From: Pedobacter xixiisoli
GTDB lineage: Bacteria; Bacteroidota; Bacteroidia; Sphingobacteriales; Sphingobacteriaceae
Assembly (NCBI RefSeq): GCF_900215335.1
Contig: NZ_OCMT01000004.1
Span: 658,926-722,925, forward strand
Length of the DNA stretch: 64,000 bases
Reading direction: 5' to 3'
Every line of letters starts with the position of its first letter. The first letter of the stretch is position 1. The notes beneath the pieces were generated by a model, which worked only from the letters and a program-made list of their open reading frames with translations, was not told where the DNA came from and searched no databases. Of the stretch, positions 24,951 through 34,753 are shown piece after piece. The position numbers and the translations under genes were made by a program.

Positions 24951-25895
24951 ATGTTCAAAATAGGAGATTACGTTCGTTTCATCGACGAGAAAAGGGAAGG
25001 TTACATTACAAAAGAAATAGACGAAGCAACAGTTGGTGTTACCGATTCGGATGGTTTCGAAATTCCAGTGTCTATAGGTAATTTAACTTATGTGCATGGT
25101 CATCATAGTAATGTAGATACAGCCAATAATGCCATGCCTAGTACACAGGTAGACGAGAAGTTTGTTGAAGATGGTGTTTATTTGGCTGTAGCCGAAGACA
25201 ATAAAGCGTCTGTAGTAGCGCATTTTACTTTGGTGAATAGAACCTCTTATCAACTATTGTTATCCTTAAAAACGGAAAAAGCTGGGATTTATAAAGGCGA
25301 ATTTGCTGGTGTGATACAACCTAAAGGCAGTGTTCAAGTATATACTGCCAATCTAGGCGATTTAGATAACTGGCCTAGTTTTACTTTCCAGACTTTGTTT
25401 TTTTCTTCTGGTAACGTCAAACCAAAAGCTTCCTTACAATTAGAAAAACGATTTAAATCTAAAGACTTTAGCGGTGCTAAAAATCAAATTACAGAGGTAA
25501 ATAAATACGGTTGGCTGATTCGTTTGGATGAACCCGCTTTGGTCATTGATGCACAGAAATTGAAAGAAAGCTTTTTTAACGTAAAGGAAGACAAGCCAAA
25601 AGTCGTTAAGCCACAGCAAGAAGTAGATTTGCACATCGAAAGGTTAAGAGACGACCACCACTTTTTATCTCAGGCAGAAATTTTAAATGCACAGGTAGCG
25701 CAATTTCAAAAAAAATTGGATGCTGCAATCGTACATCAAATGCCATCTATTGTGTTTATTCATGGCGTAGGTAATGGAACACTGAGAGACCAGATCCACA
25801 AGACCATCAGTAAACATCCGCAGGTGCGTACTTTCATGGATGCTCGTAAAGAAAAATTTGGCTATGGTGCTACAGAGGTAGTTTTTAAGGTTTAA
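24951..25895 (+). CDS. DUF2027 protein with C-terminal Smr nuclease domain
   Basis: The 314-residue protein has a DUF2027 domain through about residue 215 (MFKIGDYVRFIDEKREGY at the start, a Tudor-like small barrel) and an Smr domain at the C-terminus (EVDLHIERL, IVFIHGVGNGTLRDQI near residue 270). Smr domains nick DNA or RNA; this DUF2027-Smr fusion is characteristic of Bacteroidota and its target is unknown. It appears monocistronic and cytoplasmic. Confidence 0.88.
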   Translation: MFKIGDYVRFIDEKREGYITKEIDEATVGVTDSDGFEIPVSIGNLTYVHGHHSNVDTANNAMPSTQVDEKFVEDGVYLAVAEDNKASVVAHFTLVNRTSYQLLLSLKTEKAGIYKGEFAGVIQPKGSVQVYTANLGDLDNWPSFTFQTLFFSSGNVKPKASLQLEKRFKSKDFSGAKNQITEVNKYGWLIRLDEPALVIDAQKLKESFFNVKEDKPKVVKPQQEVDLHIERLRDDHHFLSQAEILNAQVAQFQKKLDAAIVHQMPSIVFIHGVGNGTLRDQIHKTISKHPQVRTFMDARKEKFGYGATEVVFKV

Positions 25896-26050
25896 AATTC
25901 TTAATTAACAACCACTACTTGAAGGTTTAAGATTGCAGGTTTTAGGTTTTTTAAAACTTAATTATGCCGCTTCTGTTAAATAGAAGGCATAATTAAATCA
26001 TTCAGTTCACTATTTGGAAATTGAATGAGGTTAGAACTTAAACGAATCTT

Positions 26051-27010
26051 ATGAAAAAAGCCTTATTTTTTGCGCTAGCCTTTACGTTTTTATTTTCTTC
26101 GTGTTCTAAGGATGATGGAGGGAATAATTCGAATGGGTTTCCATCAGACTTAACGGGAACAATTTATTACAAATGGGCCACTGAAGGCATTATCAAAGTA
26201 TCGCTGCCATCAGCTACGGGAGGTTCGTTTATTTCAGACGATACTAAAGTAAACAGCTATGATGTTTCTAGAGATGGTCAACTACGTTTAATAGCAGTTA
26301 ACGCCAGTACGGTTGGCAACGATAATGTTCAATTTACATTAAGTAACAATGCGACGGGAAGTGTCGTCAACCAATTTATTTATCAAAGCCCAGCTCGTAA
26401 CCGTTTTTGCAAAGGGCAGTTGTCTCCGGATAAAACTTTGATACTGGTAGAGTCGAACGATAAAGATGACGGTATTACAATATTAAAAGCCAATGGAGAA
26501 TTTGTGTTGAGGATTGATGGTTTAGGTGGTGTGCCATTTGATATTCATGATATGAAAATGTGGCTGCCTAATAACGAATTGTTGCTAACCCACGGTAACA
26601 ATATTTTACGTATACCTCCGCCTTATACTTCTGCATCATTGATAAAACAAATGGACTATGCAGATTGGGGGCATCTAACTGTTAATCATCAAGGAACAAA
26701 ATTGGCAATGTATATTGCAAATCACATCCATACGATGGATATTGATGGAAATAACTTAAAGCAAGTCACTACGAGCAACTCGAAGGAGGCTCGTCCTGTT
26801 TTTTCTCCAGATTCAAAATACCTGATGATTGGTAGTAACTATAGGCAAAGTTCAGTAATGGGGCATTCTTGGGATATGAAAATTATTCCCAATGATGGTG
26901 AGCAATATAATGTAGATCCGTTCGCAGCCAATTCTCCTAGGGTAATTTCAGTAGTGTTGAGTGGGCAAGAGAAAATAGTAAGCGGCAGCGGACAGGTAAT
27001 CTGGAAGTAA
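26051..27010 (+). CDS. Surface lipoprotein with TolB-like beta-propeller repeats
   Basis: The 319-residue protein has a lipoprotein signal (LFSSC, Cys near residue 18) followed by an acidic, Gly/Asn-rich linker, which is the Bacteroidota lipoprotein export signal pattern. The rest has PD40/TolB-like blades: LSPDKTLILVE, VNHQGTKLAMYIA, FSPDSKYLMIGS. Such propellers bind protein or sugar partners. Nothing nearby identifies the partner. Confidence 0.75.
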   Translation: MKKALFFALAFTFLFSSCSKDDGGNNSNGFPSDLTGTIYYKWATEGIIKVSLPSATGGSFISDDTKVNSYDVSRDGQLRLIAVNASTVGNDNVQFTLSNNATGSVVNQFIYQSPARNRFCKGQLSPDKTLILVESNDKDDGITILKANGEFVLRIDGLGGVPFDIHDMKMWLPNNELLLTHGNNILRIPPPYTSASLIKQMDYADWGHLTVNHQGTKLAMYIANHIHTMDIDGNNLKQVTTSNSKEARPVFSPDSKYLMIGSNYRQSSVMGHSWDMKIIPNDGEQYNVDPFAANSPRVISVVLSGQEKIVSGSGQVIWK

Positions 27011-27033
27011 TTTAAGGTCAGCGAACTAAAGTT

Positions 27034-27804
27034 TTAAGGTTTAAACTGGTGAGGAATAGCTAAAGTATTTCCATAAAAAGAGTTGAGATTTTCGATATAT
27101 TGATGATCAATAGCGCCGTTTTTAACAGAAAGCTGATACCCCATTTCGCTTAATATTTCAAAACCTTCTCTAAGTAAATCAATATTGTGAAATTCGATTA
27201 TCAAGATTGGTTTGTGAGTTTCGAGGGTGGTCGCTGCACCTTTTAGGAATTGTATTTCAGCTCTTTCTATATCTACTTTTATCAATTTAGGTAGATCTAG
27301 CGATTGATTTGATAGATATTGGTCCAAGCTTTCCGTGATACATTTTTCAGCGTGTTGGGTCTCGTAGCCCTCGCGGTCTAAAGTACCCATCATGGTTTCT
27401 CCCACATAAATAACTATTTCTTCTTTTTGATCAGATAAACCTATTGGATGGGCTTTAATAACATTTTCTAGTTGATTAGCTTTTACAGTTTTTTCTAAGA
27501 AATTTTTAGACACGCTTGGAAGCAGTTCGAAAGCATGAACTTTACCATTGTTGCCTACTAATTTTGCAAACAGCAAACTTGTGTAACCAATATGTGCACC
27601 TACATCGTAAACCGTATCGCCTTGTTGGATGTATTTACTTGCAAGTTCGGCTACCCAAGTTTCATCAAAACCAAATAACATCCTTGGCGAAATTTGGAAG
27701 GAAGTAAATAATTTCTTTCCTTTAATTGGGCCAAAGGGTATAGTGTAAAACTTGGGTTGGCGACTAAAAAATGAAGAAATAAATTTTTTGAGAAGTTGAA
27801 CCAT
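27034..27804 (-). CDS. FkbM-family SAM-dependent methyltransferase
   Basis: The 256-residue protein has the FkbM signature: DVGAHIGYTSLLFAKLVG (SAM motif I, near residue 91), AFELLPSVSKN (motif II), LIKVDIERAEIQFLKGA near 178. FkbM-type enzymes methylate hydroxyls of sugars and other metabolites. It begins 2 nt after the end of the upstream dienoyl-CoA-reductase-like gene, so the two are co-transcribed, but a functional link is not obvious. Confidence 0.87.
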   Translation of the reverse strand: MVQLLKKFISSFFSRQPKFYTIPFGPIKGKKLFTSFQISPRMLFGFDETWVAELASKYIQQGDTVYDVGAHIGYTSLLFAKLVGNNGKVHAFELLPSVSKNFLEKTVKANQLENVIKAHPIGLSDQKEEIVIYVGETMMGTLDREGYETQHAEKCITESLDQYLSNQSLDLPKLIKVDIERAEIQFLKGAATTLETHKPILIIEFHNIDLLREGFEILSEMGYQLSVKNGAIDHQYIENLNSFYGNTLAIPHQFKP

Positions 27805-27806
27805 TT

Positions 27807-28682
27807 TTAACTGCCCTTAGCACCTCTAGTCATTTGCTCTAGCATATCCCACATTTCCGATGGTATGGCTTCTAATCCGTTCATTTGACCAGCTCCTTGC
27901 AACCATTCGCCACCATCTATGGTAATTACTTCGCCGTTGATGTAATTAGAAAAATCACTTACTAAGAAAGCAGATAGGTTAGCCAATTCTTGGTGATCTC
28001 CAACACGTTTCAATGGCACACGGTTTTTAAAGTCGAACTTCTCTGCCAAGTCTCCAGGCAATAATCTATCCCAAGCGCCTTTAGTAGGGAATGGCCCTGG
28101 TGCAATGGCATTAGTTCTAATTCCATATTTGCCCCATTCAACAGCTAAAGAACGTGTTAAAGCCAATACACCACCTTTGGCACAAGCCGATGGTACCACA
28201 TAAGCAGAGCCCGTAAAAGCATAAGTAGTTACAATATTCAGTACACTTGCAGCTTGCTTTTCCTTGATCCAATGTTTGCCAAAAGCTAAGGTACAATTTA
28301 CTGTGCCCTTTAATACGATGTCGATAATGCTAGAGAAGGCATTAGCTGATAAGCGTTCTGTAGGAGAGATGAAGTTGCCCGCGGCATTATTCACCAACAC
28401 GTCAACACTGCCAAATTTCGTTAATGTTTCTGCAAGCACATTTTCCACTTGGGCATTGTCTCTTACATCGCATTGTACAGCTAGCACCTTGCCACCAGTA
28501 TCGGCTTCCATTTCCTGAGCCGTTTTTTGCAGCACTTCTAACTTTCTGCTGGTAATGACCAAATTGGCACCTAGTTTAAGGAAGTAAGTGCCCATTGCCT
28601 TGCCCAAACCTGTGCCACCACCAGTAATTACAATGGTTTTACCTTTCAAGGCGTCGTCTTTTAACATGGGTTGATTGTACAT
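27807..28682 (-). CDS. 2,4-dienoyl-CoA reductase-like SDR
   Basis: The start is ATG 28682 (MYNQPMLKDD), with 291 residues; the longer frame begins at a TTG two codons upstream. The NADP motif TGGGTGLGKAM near residue 22 and the block VPSACAKGGV near 172 replace the usual Tyr-x3-Lys. Mitochondrial and peroxisomal DECR enzymes share that VPSAxAKxGV form. This supports an NADPH-dependent 2,4-dienoyl-CoA reductase, which removes double bonds so that unsaturated fatty acids can be beta-oxidised. The enoyl-CoA hydratase homologue just upstream agrees with this pathway. Confidence 0.85.
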   Translation of the reverse strand: MYNQPMLKDDALKGKTIVITGGGTGLGKAMGTYFLKLGANLVITSRKLEVLQKTAQEMEADTGGKVLAVQCDVRDNAQVENVLAETLTKFGSVDVLVNNAAGNFISPTERLSANAFSSIIDIVLKGTVNCTLAFGKHWIKEKQAASVLNIVTTYAFTGSAYVVPSACAKGGVLALTRSLAVEWGKYGIRTNAIAPGPFPTKGAWDRLLPGDLAEKFDFKNRVPLKRVGDHQELANLSAFLVSDFSNYINGEVITIDGGEWLQGAGQMNGLEAIPSEMWDMLEQMTRGAKGS

Positions 28683-28778
28683 TCGCAAGTATTTAGATAT
28701 TAGTATTTAGATTTTAGTCCGAAAGTCGTGAAAGTCCGAAATTCGATACTGTGCACTTTTAGCTTTATGCTTTAGTCT

Positions 28779-29543
28779 TTAAGCTTTCGTTTTCAGCCCT
28801 TCAATCAATGATTTCAAGATGGCACGAGTACTTGGCGACCACCACTGTTTTAACATGATTTCTAAATCTTCGTTTTGATCGGCGCTGGTTGCAGCGATAA
28901 TACCCTTACGTAAATTTAATTTGCTTTGCTGCCAAGTGTTGGCTTCGAAAGCCATGTATTTTCTTGCTTTTCTTTCGGCGGCAGTCATAATGCTTCCTGG
29001 TTTCACCACCTCATCTACCAAGCCTACGGCTAGTGCCTCTTCTGGCGAAAACAATTTCCCCTCTAGTAAATGACGGTAAGCATTAGCTTGGCCTAACCAA
29101 AAAGAATACAATGAGAATATACTGTTGGGGACGATAATCCCTACAGGAACTTCGTTTAAGCCAATAATGTATTTGCCTTCAGCCATTACCCTCGCATCGC
29201 AGGCTAGCGCAATAACACAACCACCCGCTGGACTATGGCCATTAATGGCGGCCACTAGGGGCTTTTTAAAGCTCGTAATTTTTGCGCTGAAATTTAGGAA
29301 CAGATGCCAAAAGTTTTTGGCTTCCTCTTCGTTGTAATGGTAAAGCTCGATGAGGTCTAAACCTGCAGAAAAGAAGTTCTCTCGTCCGGTAATGATTAGC
29401 CCGCCAATGTTATCATCGTTTTCAATGTTGTGAAGCATATCGCTCAATTCTGTAACCATTTCTCGGTTTAACGAATTGGATTTACCTCTATTTAGGGTGA
29501 TAATGGCAAGTCTGTCTTTTACAGATGTGGAGATTGTATTCAT
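28779..29543 (-). CDS. Enoyl-CoA hydratase/isomerase family protein
   Basis: The 254-residue protein has the crotonase fold. ENFFSAGLDLIELY near residue 54 and INGHSPAGGCVIALACDARV near 102 form the oxyanion hole, and EVPVGI is the usual third block. The Glu pair of classical hydratases is not clearly conserved, so an isomerase such as a delta3-delta2-enoyl-CoA isomerase is as likely. That activity would complement the dienoyl-CoA reductase-like gene downstream in oxidation of unsaturated fatty acids. The gap to that gene is about 95 bp, filled with repeated words. Confidence 0.85.
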   Translation of the reverse strand: MNTISTSVKDRLAIITLNRGKSNSLNREMVTELSDMLHNIENDDNIGGLIITGRENFFSAGLDLIELYHYNEEEAKNFWHLFLNFSAKITSFKKPLVAAINGHSPAGGCVIALACDARVMAEGKYIIGLNEVPVGIIVPNSIFSLYSFWLGQANAYRHLLEGKLFSPEEALAVGLVDEVVKPGSIMTAAERKARKYMAFEANTWQQSKLNLRKGIIAATSADQNEDLEIMLKQWWSPSTRAILKSLIEGLKTKA

Positions 29544-29666
29544 ACCTCTTAGCTTTACGATTTAGTTTCATAAAGCTAAGAGGTTTGGATTTATTATGCA
29601 AGCATAAAATTAATGTGCTTTGCTGATGCGGTGGATAAGGCTGTCATAGCCCCCTCTAAAGCTGTC

Positions 29667-32414
29667 TTATTTTACTTCGTAAGTCAGTACTTTTCTGGCC
29701 AAGCTTCCGTTCACATCTATTCCTTCTATCACGATGCGGTAGGTGCCTGGTACATCAGTATTAAAATAGCTGATTTTTGCTTTTCCGCTAGCATCGCTAA
29801 CCATTTGTGGTTCCCAGAATACAGTAGTTCTTAAATCTGGTCTGTTATCTGGTTTTACATCATATTTAGGAGAATAAAATGCTCTAACTACTGCATAGCC
29901 TTTTGGAAGATAATTGATTACACCAGGTGTGTAGGTATTCACCGAACTAAGTCCACCACCGCGTTTTGTAGTAATAACAATCACACCTGAACCTCCTTGC
30001 ATACCATAAATGGCAGTGTTGCCAATGCTTTTTAAAATTTCTACGGTTTCGATATCCTGTACCACAATGTTGTCTAAGTCAAAATCTTCACCGCCCACAT
30101 TCATACCATCAAGCATAATAGACATTGGAGATTGACTGCCCCTTGCAAAAGCTTGACCGTTTCTAATCTGTACGCCAGCAATTCGCCCTTGAAGGTACTG
30201 AGAAAGTGAAAATGCAGTTTCTAGATCTTTGGCTGTAAAAACCGCATCAGCGTTGCCCGCACCTCCAAGATTTGAGGAAGCGTAGGCTGGTTTACGTTTC
30301 TCTACAATATTTACTTGGTCAAGTAAAATGGTTCTGTTAAGTAGCCCTTTTTTCGTTTGATCGTCAAAATATTTGTTGCTTTCTTCTAAATAAGCTGCCA
30401 AAGATTGGTTAACATTCACCTCAATATCTCCTGTGTTTGGATTTTTGCTTACCATTTGCCCCGGCACAACGTCCATTACAATGTCTACAAACTTCCTATC
30501 CTTATCGGTACGGGCTTGCACTACAAATTTGGTGCTATCCAAAAATTCAATCTGGTCAAAATTGAAGCGACCTTTAGCATCGGTCAGAGTATCAATCATA
30601 AAGAAACCACCAGAGAAAGATACCAACGAAACCTTCCCTTTTACAACAGGTTTACCTCCCTTGGTCACTAATCCACTAATTTGTATCTTTTTTTCTACTG
30701 GAAATTTAATTACAGGTTCTGTTCCATCAACAACTTGCTTCCAGTCTATCTTTCTCCAACCCTGTGTCAATAAAAGGTTGTCTAAATCAAATCTAGTTTC
30801 TCTATCTTGATTAAGGAAATAGCGGTTTGGCTTTTCTACATAACCCACTAAATCAGAAGTTAATAATAGTTTAGTAAGGATATTGGTTTCGTTTTCTGGA
30901 TCAGGCTTTACGGCTGTACTATTGGTAATTGCAACAGAAAAGCTACCTTGTACTGGTTTGCCTGCGTGGCTTGCCGCTAAAGAAAGGTCTACTTTTGCTC
31001 GTTTGCCGTAGCTGGGTTTCAGATTCTCTGGTTTGATGTCAATTTTGTCTGCTGTTAAGTTATTTACAAAAACAATACGTTCGTTTAGAGGCGCAAAGGT
31101 TGAAGATAACAGAGATACTTGAATAATTCCAGACGGAAGGCTATCTTTAGGCACCGTAAGTGAAACCACCTGTCTAGATGAACTCACTTTGGTAGAAAAA
31201 TATACGATTCCGTTATGTTGTGCAATTAAATTGTACTCTTCCTTGTTTAATAAATCTTCAGACAGATAAACTTTGATAGACATTTTGGTGCTGTCTAAAT
31301 TTGAAATCGAAAGCACACGTCCACTCTTATCTGCTGCAGGTAAGTTTAAAGTTTTGGTTGTTCCATCTGCAAAGGTAAGGTTCGCTTTATATGCCTGTCC
31401 AGCAATTGGATTGATAAAGAAGGAGCCCATACCCAGCTTATTTGTCTCTAGTTTCGAGATTTCTGTACCATCACTATTAACGATTATACCAGTGGTATAC
31501 TCTCCTAATCCACTACTATTTATCGCCTTAATGGCAATTTTGTTGGGTAGGTTTTCTACCAACTTACCACCCTCAGGAAAAAACTGCACATCAATGTCTT
31601 TTGAAGTAGTTTTTAGAGGGATCTCTTTACTCACCACCGTTTTATTTGGAAGAGCGATGTTCGCAATGATATAGCCACTTTTTAGAGCTTCGGGCTGTTT
31701 ATTGGTCGTTACTATCGTGATTTCGCCTTGCGCATTGGTAACTCCCTTTCCTCTTTCAACTGTTTTGTTGTTTAGCTTTACTTCGTAATTAACTTGTGCA
31801 TTGGCGTAGGCAATATTCTGCTTATCTGCAAATTGTATGGTCGTAGTTACCTTTTGCTGATTATTTTCTGTACTTATCGCATTACTAGATTTGGTAAATA
31901 CTTTGTTTGCCCAAGAATTTCCAATCTTAATGGTTTTGTCGAAATAAAACTCTGGACCTGCATTTCGCATCCACTGTGTGTAGGCTCTAATTCTGTAATT
32001 GCCCTCGCTTAGCGAATCTGTAAGCTTAAAATCTCCCCAGGTGATCCCACTTTTCATTGGTAATTTTAATTGTTTGGCTATCGAATCTTTTTCGGTAACT
32101 AGCTCTATGTAAAGTAAACCACTAATGGTAGATGGCAAGCCTGTTTTGGCATTAATGGTATAGGCTTTAAACCAGATGTCATCGCCTATGGCATAGTAAG
32201 GTTTGTCTAAATGGAGATAAACTTTTTCTTGGGCATTTTTGCTGCTAGTTTCTTCAAGTTTTTTGGTGAAATTGGTCAAGTTGGCCTCTTGCGCCTTAAC
32301 TGGCGAAGAACTCATGATACTTAAAAAGGCAATGCCTAGCGTTGAAAGCGTTAAGAATTTAGATTTTAGTAAATGTTTTGAGAGCGTTTTGAACGCTTTG
32401 ATTTTAGTTTTCAT
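29667..32414 (-). CDS. MG2 / TonB-plug domain protein without a beta-barrel
   Basis: The 915-residue protein has a signal peptide (about residues 20-42, ending VKAQ), alpha-2-macroglobulin MG2-like domains (about 60-170; VYLHLDKPYYAIGDDIWFK) and further MG-like sheets to about 550. A carboxypeptidase-regulatory-like domain then appears (ISGLVTKGGKPVVKG, about 570-640), followed by a complete TonB plug domain (about 710-830; RIAGVQIRNGQ, IMLDGMNVGG, VEILKSIGNTAIYG) and a C-terminal beta-sandwich (KISYFNTDVPGTYRIVIEG). No transmembrane barrel follows the plug. This layout is known but functionally uncharacterised in Bacteroidota. It may be a periplasmic or surface scaffold. Confidence 0.82.
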   Translation of the reverse strand: MKTKIKAFKTLSKHLLKSKFLTLSTLGIAFLSIMSSSPVKAQEANLTNFTKKLEETSSKNAQEKVYLHLDKPYYAIGDDIWFKAYTINAKTGLPSTISGLLYIELVTEKDSIAKQLKLPMKSGITWGDFKLTDSLSEGNYRIRAYTQWMRNAGPEFYFDKTIKIGNSWANKVFTKSSNAISTENNQQKVTTTIQFADKQNIAYANAQVNYEVKLNNKTVERGKGVTNAQGEITIVTTNKQPEALKSGYIIANIALPNKTVVSKEIPLKTTSKDIDVQFFPEGGKLVENLPNKIAIKAINSSGLGEYTTGIIVNSDGTEISKLETNKLGMGSFFINPIAGQAYKANLTFADGTTKTLNLPAADKSGRVLSISNLDSTKMSIKVYLSEDLLNKEEYNLIAQHNGIVYFSTKVSSSRQVVSLTVPKDSLPSGIIQVSLLSSTFAPLNERIVFVNNLTADKIDIKPENLKPSYGKRAKVDLSLAASHAGKPVQGSFSVAITNSTAVKPDPENETNILTKLLLTSDLVGYVEKPNRYFLNQDRETRFDLDNLLLTQGWRKIDWKQVVDGTEPVIKFPVEKKIQISGLVTKGGKPVVKGKVSLVSFSGGFFMIDTLTDAKGRFNFDQIEFLDSTKFVVQARTDKDRKFVDIVMDVVPGQMVSKNPNTGDIEVNVNQSLAAYLEESNKYFDDQTKKGLLNRTILLDQVNIVEKRKPAYASSNLGGAGNADAVFTAKDLETAFSLSQYLQGRIAGVQIRNGQAFARGSQSPMSIMLDGMNVGGEDFDLDNIVVQDIETVEILKSIGNTAIYGMQGGSGVIVITTKRGGGLSSVNTYTPGVINYLPKGYAVVRAFYSPKYDVKPDNRPDLRTTVFWEPQMVSDASGKAKISYFNTDVPGTYRIVIEGIDVNGSLARKVLTYEVK

Positions 32415-32569
32415 TGAGCTGGTTCATGTTTACAGGCCTATTTTGGGCTTAGCACTATAAAATCTTCTTGGTGTTTTAACCTGTTGGGATTTATAACGTT
32501 AAGTTACAAAAAAGCTTACTTGTATAAGTAGACTGTAGACTATTATTTTAGTTACAAGGTTCAAAGCAA

Positions 32570-33106
32570 TTAGAATTTATTTTTCCACATCATGCTTTCT
32601 ACCGGTCTGGTGGTCTTGTTGTTGTATTTGGCGTTGTCTTTGGTGTTATACATTTTCTCGATATTGCCTTCAACCACAAAGTAGATCAATTGTCCAATAG
32701 GCATCCCTGCGTAAATTTTAACGGGTTGTACACAAGAAATTTCTAGCGTCCAAGTGTTGCAAAAACCCACATCGCCTTTGCCGGCAGTGGCGTGAATGTC
32801 GATTCCTAAACGGCCAGTACTACTTTTCCCTTCTAAAAATGGAACGTGACCATGGGTTTCGGTATATTCTACGGTAACTCCTAAATATAAAGTGCCAGGT
32901 TGTAATACAAAACCATCCTTCGGAATTTCAAAATGTTCTATCGTATTGTGTGCCTTTGCGTCCAAAACACGGTCTTTATAAGTGGCCAAATACTTTCCTA
33001 GGTGCACATCATAAGAGTTGGTGCCCAAACATTCTGGCTTAAAAGGTTCAATAATGATGGTGCCTTTGTCTATCTCTTCAAGTATCCGTTTATCCGATAA
33101 TATCAT
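32570..33106 (-). CDS. dcd: dCTP deaminase
   Basis: The 178-residue protein contains the dCTP deaminase signature LEGKSSTGRLGIDIHATAGKG near residues 90-110, with the Ser, Arg and Glu residues that form the active site, and CNTWTLEIS and GMPIGQLIYF blocks. It converts dCTP to dUTP for thymidylate synthesis. The length is normal for the monofunctional enzyme. It is divergent from the phosphopantetheinyl transferase gene at 33175. Confidence 0.95.
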   Translation of the reverse strand: MILSDKRILEEIDKGTIIIEPFKPECLGTNSYDVHLGKYLATYKDRVLDAKAHNTIEHFEIPKDGFVLQPGTLYLGVTVEYTETHGHVPFLEGKSSTGRLGIDIHATAGKGDVGFCNTWTLEISCVQPVKIYAGMPIGQLIYFVVEGNIEKMYNTKDNAKYNNKTTRPVESMMWKNKF

Positions 33107-33145
33107 TTTTACAGTTTTTTGGACTAAATTATGATTAATTTAAGA

Positions 33146-33153
33146 TACTTTTG
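33146..33153 (+). promoter_or_regulatory. -7 box of the phosphopantetheinyl transferase gene
   Basis: TACTTTTG fits TAnnTTTG and lies 21 nt before the ATG at 33175. Confidence 0.55.
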
Positions 33154-33174
33154 TATTGATTTTCTAAATAGAGG

Positions 33175-33822
33175 ATGCCCGTAGTTTTTGATTTAAAAAT
33201 TGATGAACATACCGAGCTTGCGGTGTGGAAAATAGAGGAGAGCCATGAACAGTTAATGTCTGGCCTACAGCTTAAACAGCATGAGTTAGATGTCATCGAG
33301 TCTTTCAAGAGCGAAAAACGGGCATTGCAATGGTTAAGTACCCGTTTGCTGCTAAGAACCATGCTCGATACCAAAGAATATATTGATTGCCAAATGGATG
33401 ATCACGGTAAGCCTTACTTGGTAAACTACGATTATCATATTTCCCTAAGCCACTCTTATGATTATGCTGCGGTAATGATTAGCCGTGATAAGGATAAAAA
33501 AGTTGGCCTAGACATGGAAATGATTAAGCATAAAATTAAACTTGTAAGGCATAAGTTCCTGTCGGATGTGGAGCTGGCACAGAAACAAATAGGAGACAAT
33601 ATTAACGGCCTGTATGTTTGTTGGTGCGCCAAAGAAGCAATTTACAAGTGGCACGGCAGAAAAGAACTAGAGTTTAAAAGAGATATCCATATCAAACCAT
33701 TCAAACTAAGAGATGAAGGAGACCTGAAAGCATTGGTAGCATTGCCAGAGGGAACTAGAGAGCTCGAGGTTAATTATTTTAAAACCGACGATGGTTATAT
33801 GTTGGGGTATGTGATTGGTTGA
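33175..33822 (+). CDS. 4'-phosphopantetheinyl transferase superfamily protein
   Basis: The 215-residue protein has the Sfp-type magnesium-binding motif VGLDMEMIK near residue 112 and WCAKEAIYKWHGRKELEF near 150, which are the two defining blocks. The N-terminal RALQWLSTRLLLR segment contacts CoA. It activates carrier proteins by adding the phosphopantetheine arm. The double-domain length fits the Sfp rather than the AcpS branch. The lipB gene follows on the same strand after a word-rich 88-bp gap. Confidence 0.9.
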   Translation: MPVVFDLKIDEHTELAVWKIEESHEQLMSGLQLKQHELDVIESFKSEKRALQWLSTRLLLRTMLDTKEYIDCQMDDHGKPYLVNYDYHISLSHSYDYAAVMISRDKDKKVGLDMEMIKHKIKLVRHKFLSDVELAQKQIGDNINGLYVCWCAKEAIYKWHGRKELEFKRDIHIKPFKLRDEGDLKALVALPEGTRELEVNYFKTDDGYMLGYVIG

Positions 33823-33910
33823 TGTGCCGATGTGATAATTTGATGATGTGATAGCCAAAATTGCCTTGCCAAAAAACCAACCAACCAAAAAACCAATCAA
33901 CCGAATTAAA

Positions 33911-34606
33911 ATGAACAAAAAAGTAAAATATATAGATTGGGGCTTAACTGATTATCAGGAAGCATGGGACAAACAGGAATCCATTTTTAACGAAACGGTT
34001 GCCTTGAAAACCCAAAATAGAACGGAAAATACGGACTTAGAAACACCCAACTATCTTATTTTTAATGAACATCCGCATGTGTATACTTTGGGTAAAAGTG
34101 GTAAGTCCGAAAATCTGTTGCTCGATGAACAAGGTTTGGTAGCTAAACAAGCTACTTATCACAAAATAAACAGGGGCGGAGATATTACTTATCACGGCCC
34201 GGGACAGATTGTGGGTTATCCCATTTTGGATTTAGATAACTTCTTTACCGATATACACCTTTACCTTCGAACGCTTGAAGAAGCAGTTATTCTAACCCTC
34301 GCCGATTATGGCATTAAAGCAGGGCGATATGAAGGTTTTACTGGTGTTTGGCTAGATGCCGACAATGAAAAAGCCCGTAAAATTTGTGCCATGGGTGTAC
34401 GCTGCAGTCGCTGGGTAACCATGCATGGCTTTGCTTTTAATGTAAATGCTGATTTAGCTTACTTCAAAAATATTGTTCCTTGTGGCATTGATGATAAAGA
34501 CGTAACTTCTATGCAGCGAGAGCTAGGGCGAGAACTAGATATGGAAGAAGTAAAGACTAAACTAAAAAATCATATTGCCGTGCTTTTCGGTATGAACTTG
34601 ATTTAG
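33911..34606 (+). CDS. lipB: Lipoyl(octanoyl) transferase
   Basis: The start is ATG 33911 (MNKKVKYIDW), giving 231 residues. The longer frame from 33848 would translate the low-complexity CCAACCAA repeat and is rejected. RGGDITYHGPGQIVGYPI near residue 75 and KICAMGVRCSRWVTMHGFAFNV near 155 are hallmark LipB blocks. The catalytic Lys is in KICAMG, and the Cys in IVPCGI. It transfers octanoate from ACP to lipoyl domains of dehydrogenases, in the cytoplasm. Confidence 0.95.
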   Translation: MNKKVKYIDWGLTDYQEAWDKQESIFNETVALKTQNRTENTDLETPNYLIFNEHPHVYTLGKSGKSENLLLDEQGLVAKQATYHKINRGGDITYHGPGQIVGYPILDLDNFFTDIHLYLRTLEEAVILTLADYGIKAGRYEGFTGVWLDADNEKARKICAMGVRCSRWVTMHGFAFNVNADLAYFKNIVPCGIDDKDVTSMQRELGRELDMEEVKTKLKNHIAVLFGMNLI

Positions 34607-34753
34607 GTGTCGTAAAGTTTCGACCTCATCAAGTCAAGTATAGCAATATTGGAGTGAGACATCAAAAAGCGCCGAGAAATATCCGCTTAACGTTTTGATT
34701 GTAAACGCTAAATTTTATCTTTATCACACTAAACTTAAAACTAAATTTAAATT

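Noticed and set aside
33848..33910. N-terminal extension of lipB
   Set aside because: It translates the CCAACCAA repeat, and MNKKVKYIDW is the natural start.
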